Source of the DNA: Acidimicrobiaceae bacterium
GTDB taxonomy: Bacteria; Actinomycetota; Acidimicrobiia; Acidimicrobiales; UBA8190
Direction: 5' to 3'
Length of the DNA: 8,815 nucleotides
NCBI GenBank assembly: GCA_003131945.1
Contig: PKWD01000142.1
Location: 896 to 9,710 of the forward strand
This document shows, in pieces, positions 6,351-8,815 of the stretch (within the stretch, counting starts at the first letter, position 1; each line of letters starts with the position of its first letter). Both the position numbers and the translations under genes were made by a program. A model generated the notes under the pieces. It had not been told where the DNA came from and ran no database searches. It was given only the letters and a program-made list of their open reading frames with translations.

Positions 6351-7385
6351 ATGGGAAAGCTGAAGCTCGGCCTGCAGATGGGCTACTGGGGTTCAGGGCC
6401 CCCACCCGACGCCGCCGCCCTGGTGCTCGAAGCCGAGCGCCTCGGCTACGACTCGGTGTGGACGGCCGAGGCCTACGGGTCCGACGCTCTCACCCCGCTG
6501 GCCTGGTGGGGGGCGGCCACCACCAAGGTCCGCCTCGGCACCGCTCTGTGCCAGCTGTCGGCCCGCACGCCCACGGCCATGGCCATGGCCGCCCTCACCC
6601 TCGACCACCTGTCGGAGGGTCGCTTCACCCTCGGTCTCGGAGTGTCGGGACCGCAGGTGGTCGAAGGTTGGTACGGCCAGGACTTCTCGAAGCCTCTGGC
6701 CCGCACCCGCGAGTACGTGTCGATCGTGCGCCAGGTGCTCGCCCGCCAAGCGCCCGTCAGAAACGCCGGGCCCCACTACCCGTTGCCCTACCCCGGTGGC
6801 CTCGGCCTCGGTAAGCCCTTGAAGCCCATCGTGCATCCGCTACGGGCCGACATCCCCATCGTCCTCGGGGCCGAAGGGCCGAAGAACGTGGCCCTGGCGG
6901 CCGAGATCGCCGACGGCTGGTTCCCCATCTTCTTCTCCCCCCACCACATGGGTGAGTTCAAAGACGCCCTCGACGAGGGCTACGCCCGGCCCACGGCGCG
7001 GCGCAGTGCGAAGGACTTCGAGGTCATCGCCTTCTGCCCGGTGGTCGTGAACGACGACGTCGAGCAGGCCGCCGATCTCTACCGGCCCATGCTCGCCCTC
7101 TACATAGGAGGGATGGGGGCGCGCGACATGAATTTCCACTTCGACGTCTTCGTCCGCATGGGTTTCGAGAGCGAGGCGCAGAAGATCCAGGATCTCTACC
7201 TCGAAGGTCACAAGGAGGACGCCGCGGCGGCGGTGCCCACGGCCATGGTGGAGAAGATCGCCCTCATCGGTCCCCGGGCCAAGATCGTCGACGACCTCGC
7301 CGCCTGGCAGGAGTCCTTCGCTACCTCCCTGCTCGTGGCCGGCAACGCCGCCACCCTGCAGATGATGGCCGAGCTCCTCCTCTGA
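6351..7385 (+). CDS. LLM-class F420-dependent oxidoreductase, Rv3520c/TIGR03559 family
   Basis: 344 residues from ATG 6351, preceded by GGAGGAG at 6342-6348. It has the luciferase-like barrel with subfamily-typical stretches: KLGLQMGYWG (5-14), SVWTAEAYGSDALTPLAWWG (35-54), the core LGLGVSGPQVVEGWYGQ (94-110), a long KPLKPIVHPLRADIPIVLGAEGPKN run (155-179), and LALYIGGMGARDMNFH later. These match what I recall of M. tuberculosis Rv3520c, a predicted F420-dependent enzyme encoded near cyp142 in the KstR-controlled cholesterol region. Its reaction is not established. It is distinct in sequence from the LLM gene just upstream, so this is not a recent tandem duplication. Context points to a reduction or oxidation in steroid or lipid breakdown. 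Confidence 0.92.
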   Translation: MGKLKLGLQMGYWGSGPPPDAAALVLEAERLGYDSVWTAEAYGSDALTPLAWWGAATTKVRLGTALCQLSARTPTAMAMAALTLDHLSEGRFTLGLGVSGPQVVEGWYGQDFSKPLARTREYVSIVRQVLARQAPVRNAGPHYPLPYPGGLGLGKPLKPIVHPLRADIPIVLGAEGPKNVALAAEIADGWFPIFFSPHHMGEFKDALDEGYARPTARRSAKDFEVIAFCPVVVNDDVEQAADLYRPMLALYIGGMGARDMNFHFDVFVRMGFESEAQKIQDLYLEGHKEDAAAAVPTAMVEKIALIGPRAKIVDDLAAWQESFATSLLVAGNAATLQMMAELLL

Positions 7386-7429
7386 GGGTTTAGGGTTGCC
7401 ACTGGCGTCCCGATCCTCGAGGTGACGAC

Positions 7430-8476
7430 ATGACGTGGATGATCTACGGCGCGTACGGCTACACCGGCCGGCTGGTGGCCGCCCTGGCCACCGAGCGGGG
7501 CGAGCTCCCCATCCTGGCCGGACGCGACGAACGCCGGCTGCGTGACCTGGGCGAACTCTTCGAGTTGGAGCACCGCGCCTTCGACCTCGCAAACGCTGAC
7601 GCTGTGCGCCAGGGTCTAGAGGGGATCGACGCCGTGGCCCACTGCGCCGGGCCCTTCTCGTCCACCGCCGCCCCCATGGTGGACGGCTGCCTGGCCACCG
7701 GCACCCACTACCTCGACATCACCGGCGAGATCGACGTTTTCGAGGCCGTGCTTGCCCGGGGGGACGAGGCCCGGGAGGCCGGGATTTCCCTCCTGCCCGG
7801 ATCGGGCTTCGACGTCGTGCCCTCGGACTGTCTGGCCGCCCTGCTCGGTCGGGCCCTCCCTGAGGCCACCCGCCTCGAGCTCGCCATCAAGATGGGCGGC
7901 GGCGTCTCACCGGGCACGGCCAAAACGGCCATGGAATCCCTCGGCAGCGCCGGCCGGGCCCGCATCGGAGGGGTCATCGGACCCGTGCCCTCGGACCGCC
8001 GGCGCCGTCAGGTCACCTTCGCCGACGGGAAGTCCACCGTCTTCGCCATCGCCTGGGGCGACGTCAGCACCGCCTACCACTCCACCGGGATCGGCGACAT
8101 CGTCGTCTACGCGGCACTGCCGGCAGCGGTCGGCGCCATCACCGGCGTGGCCCAGATGGCCGGCCCCGCCGCACGCAGTGCCATCGTCCAAGGGACACTG
8201 AAGCGACTGGTGAGCCGGCTCCCCGGTCCCTCGGCCAAAGCCCGCTCGGAGGGCCCCGGTCAGCTGTGGGGCCAGGTGTCGGATCGCAACGGCACCCGTG
8301 TCCAGGGCACCATCACGACACTGAACGGCTACGACCTCACCGCCGATGCCGTCGTGCGCATCGCCCAGTCGCTCACGGCCGGGAAGGTCGAGCCCGGTGC
8401 GCTCACTCCCTCACAGGCTTTCGGTCCCGACTTCGTGCGCGAGCTCGACGGCTCCCAGGTGCACGCCATCGGCTGA
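7430..8476 (+). CDS. Saccharopine dehydrogenase-like NAD(P)-binding protein (trans-acting enoyl reductase-like)
   Basis: 348 residues from ATG 7430, with GAGGTGA at 7419-7425. The N-terminus is a Rossmann fold with a GxxGxxG motif as G7-A-Y-G10-Y-T-G13, a second-strand ILAGRDERRL (28-37), and AVAHCAGPFSSTAAPMVDGCLATGTHYLDITGE (68-100), a hallmark of the saccharopine dehydrogenase NADP-binding family. The region LLPGSGFDVVPSDCLA (121-136) is also typical. In actinobacteria, homologues with this architecture include the trans-acting enoyl reductases of glycolipid synthesis and many uncharacterised proteins. True lysine-pathway saccharopine dehydrogenase is unlikely in this company. It lies 44 nt after the Rv3520c-like gene and ends 21 nt from the convergent gene. 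A reductase role in the same lipid pathway is plausible but unproven. Confidence 0.88.
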   Translation: MTWMIYGAYGYTGRLVAALATERGELPILAGRDERRLRDLGELFELEHRAFDLANADAVRQGLEGIDAVAHCAGPFSSTAAPMVDGCLATGTHYLDITGEIDVFEAVLARGDEAREAGISLLPGSGFDVVPSDCLAALLGRALPEATRLELAIKMGGGVSPGTAKTAMESLGSAGRARIGGVIGPVPSDRRRRQVTFADGKSTVFAIAWGDVSTAYHSTGIGDIVVYAALPAAVGAITGVAQMAGPAARSAIVQGTLKRLVSRLPGPSAKARSEGPGQLWGQVSDRNGTRVQGTITTLNGYDLTADAVVRIAQSLTAGKVEPGALTPSQAFGPDFVRELDGSQVHAIG

Positions 8477-8501
8477 CCGCCATGAGAGATGCGTCGGTCA
8501 G
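8473..8501. terminator. Short inverted repeat spanning both convergent stop codons
   Basis: CTGACCG (8473-8479) and CGGTCAG (8495-8501) form a 7-bp stem with a 15-nt loop. Each arm contains the stop codon of one of the two convergent genes. It may act as a weak bidirectional terminator. No U-tract is seen on either side, so confidence is low. Confidence 0.35.
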
Positions 8502-8803
8502 GGAACCCAGGCGTCGTGGTGTTCCCGGGCGAATCGCCTTTCGTCATCGGTCAAGTCCGAGTCCCGGACGGGGGTCACGAGGCTCCAGTGTTTTCCGACC
8601 GGACAGCGCTGGACCCGGGCCACGCCGAGATCCAGTGCCTTGAACTTCACCCCGGGAATCCAGATCGTCGTGAAGAGGTGACCCTGGCGGCACCGCACGA
8701 CGACGTTGCCGCCCACCTTGTAACCGAGAAGCCTCGCCACCAACGTTCCCGCGCCGACGACGGCGATGATGAGGACCAGGGGGGAGATGGGTCGCCGGGA
8801 CAC
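8498..8803 (-). CDS. Small single-helix membrane protein with a Cys/His (zinc-ribbon-like) tail, unknown function
   Basis: 101 residues from GTG 8803; the frame remains open to the right edge, so the true start may lie beyond the window. One hydrophobic helix spans about residues 7-25 (PLVLIIAVVGAGTLVARLL region). It is followed by VGGNVVVRCRQGHLFTTIWIPG (30-51), then VQRCPVGKHWSLVTPV (64-79). The pattern C38-x3-H42 and C67-x4-H72 could bind one metal ion. The tail is acidic and helical. I recognise similar conserved hypothetical proteins in actinobacteria but no assigned function. It converges on the NAD(P)-binding gene with a 21-nt gap and is probably not part of the lipid operons. Confidence 0.78.
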   Translation of the reverse strand: MSRRPISPLVLIIAVVGAGTLVARLLGYKVGGNVVVRCRQGHLFTTIWIPGVKFKALDLGVARVQRCPVGKHWSLVTPVRDSDLTDDERRFAREHHDAWVP

Positions 8804-8815
8804 CGAGTCATTGTG

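Noticed and set aside
5429..7385. The two LLM genes as a tandem duplication
   Set aside because: They share only the general barrel pattern and differ in length and subfamily motifs, so they are separate families placed side by side.

Overview
The window is GC-rich, densely coded bacterial DNA. GTG starts, purine-rich Shine-Dalgarno sites, two luciferase-like F420-type oxidoreductases, a mycobacterial-type acyl-CoA dehydrogenase and a TLP1-type thiolase-like protein all point to an actinobacterium. An Acidimicrobiia-like or mycolata-like lineage would fit, but the lineage is inferred. I see no tRNA, rRNA, CRISPR array or insertion sequence.

Left arm, minus strand, bases 3935 down to 1: a four-gene lipid or steroid beta-oxidation operon. 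In transcription order it holds an acyl-CoA dehydrogenase (3935-2724), an overlapping PaaI/4HBT hot-dog thioesterase (2748-2146) whose last ~36 residues lie in another frame (to 2048), a TLP1-type thiolase-like protein lacking the nucleophilic cysteine (1948-485), and the N-terminal third of an enoyl-CoA hydratase that runs off the left edge (331-1).

Divergent control region, 3936-4135: it contains two exact copies of the 14-bp palindrome TNNAACNNGTTNNA, at 3986-3999 and 4110-4123. This is the published consensus for KstR, the TetR-family repressor of cholesterol catabolism in mycobacteria and rhodococci. A scan of the window by eye found no other full match. One copy lies next to the left operon and the other abuts the ribosome binding site of the P450.

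Right arm, plus strand, 4136-8476: a CYP125/CYP124/CYP142-like cytochrome P450, a Rv2161c-like LLM-class oxidoreductase, a Rv3520c-like LLM-class F420-dependent oxidoreductase, and a saccharopine-dehydrogenase-like NAD(P)-binding protein. All are closely spaced and probably cotranscribed. A convergent gene at the right edge (8803-8498) encodes a small one-helix membrane protein with a Cys/His-rich tail and is probably unrelated.

Reading of the whole: a KstR-like regulated divergon for steroid, sterol side-chain or branched-chain lipid catabolism. The P450 would oxidise the terminal methyl group, the dehydrogenase, hydratase and thiolase-like protein would work on the CoA-activated side chain, and the F420-linked and NAD(P)-linked enzymes would perform further redox steps. 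The gene families are secure. The steroid substrate is an inference from the operator motif, the P450 type and the gene company.
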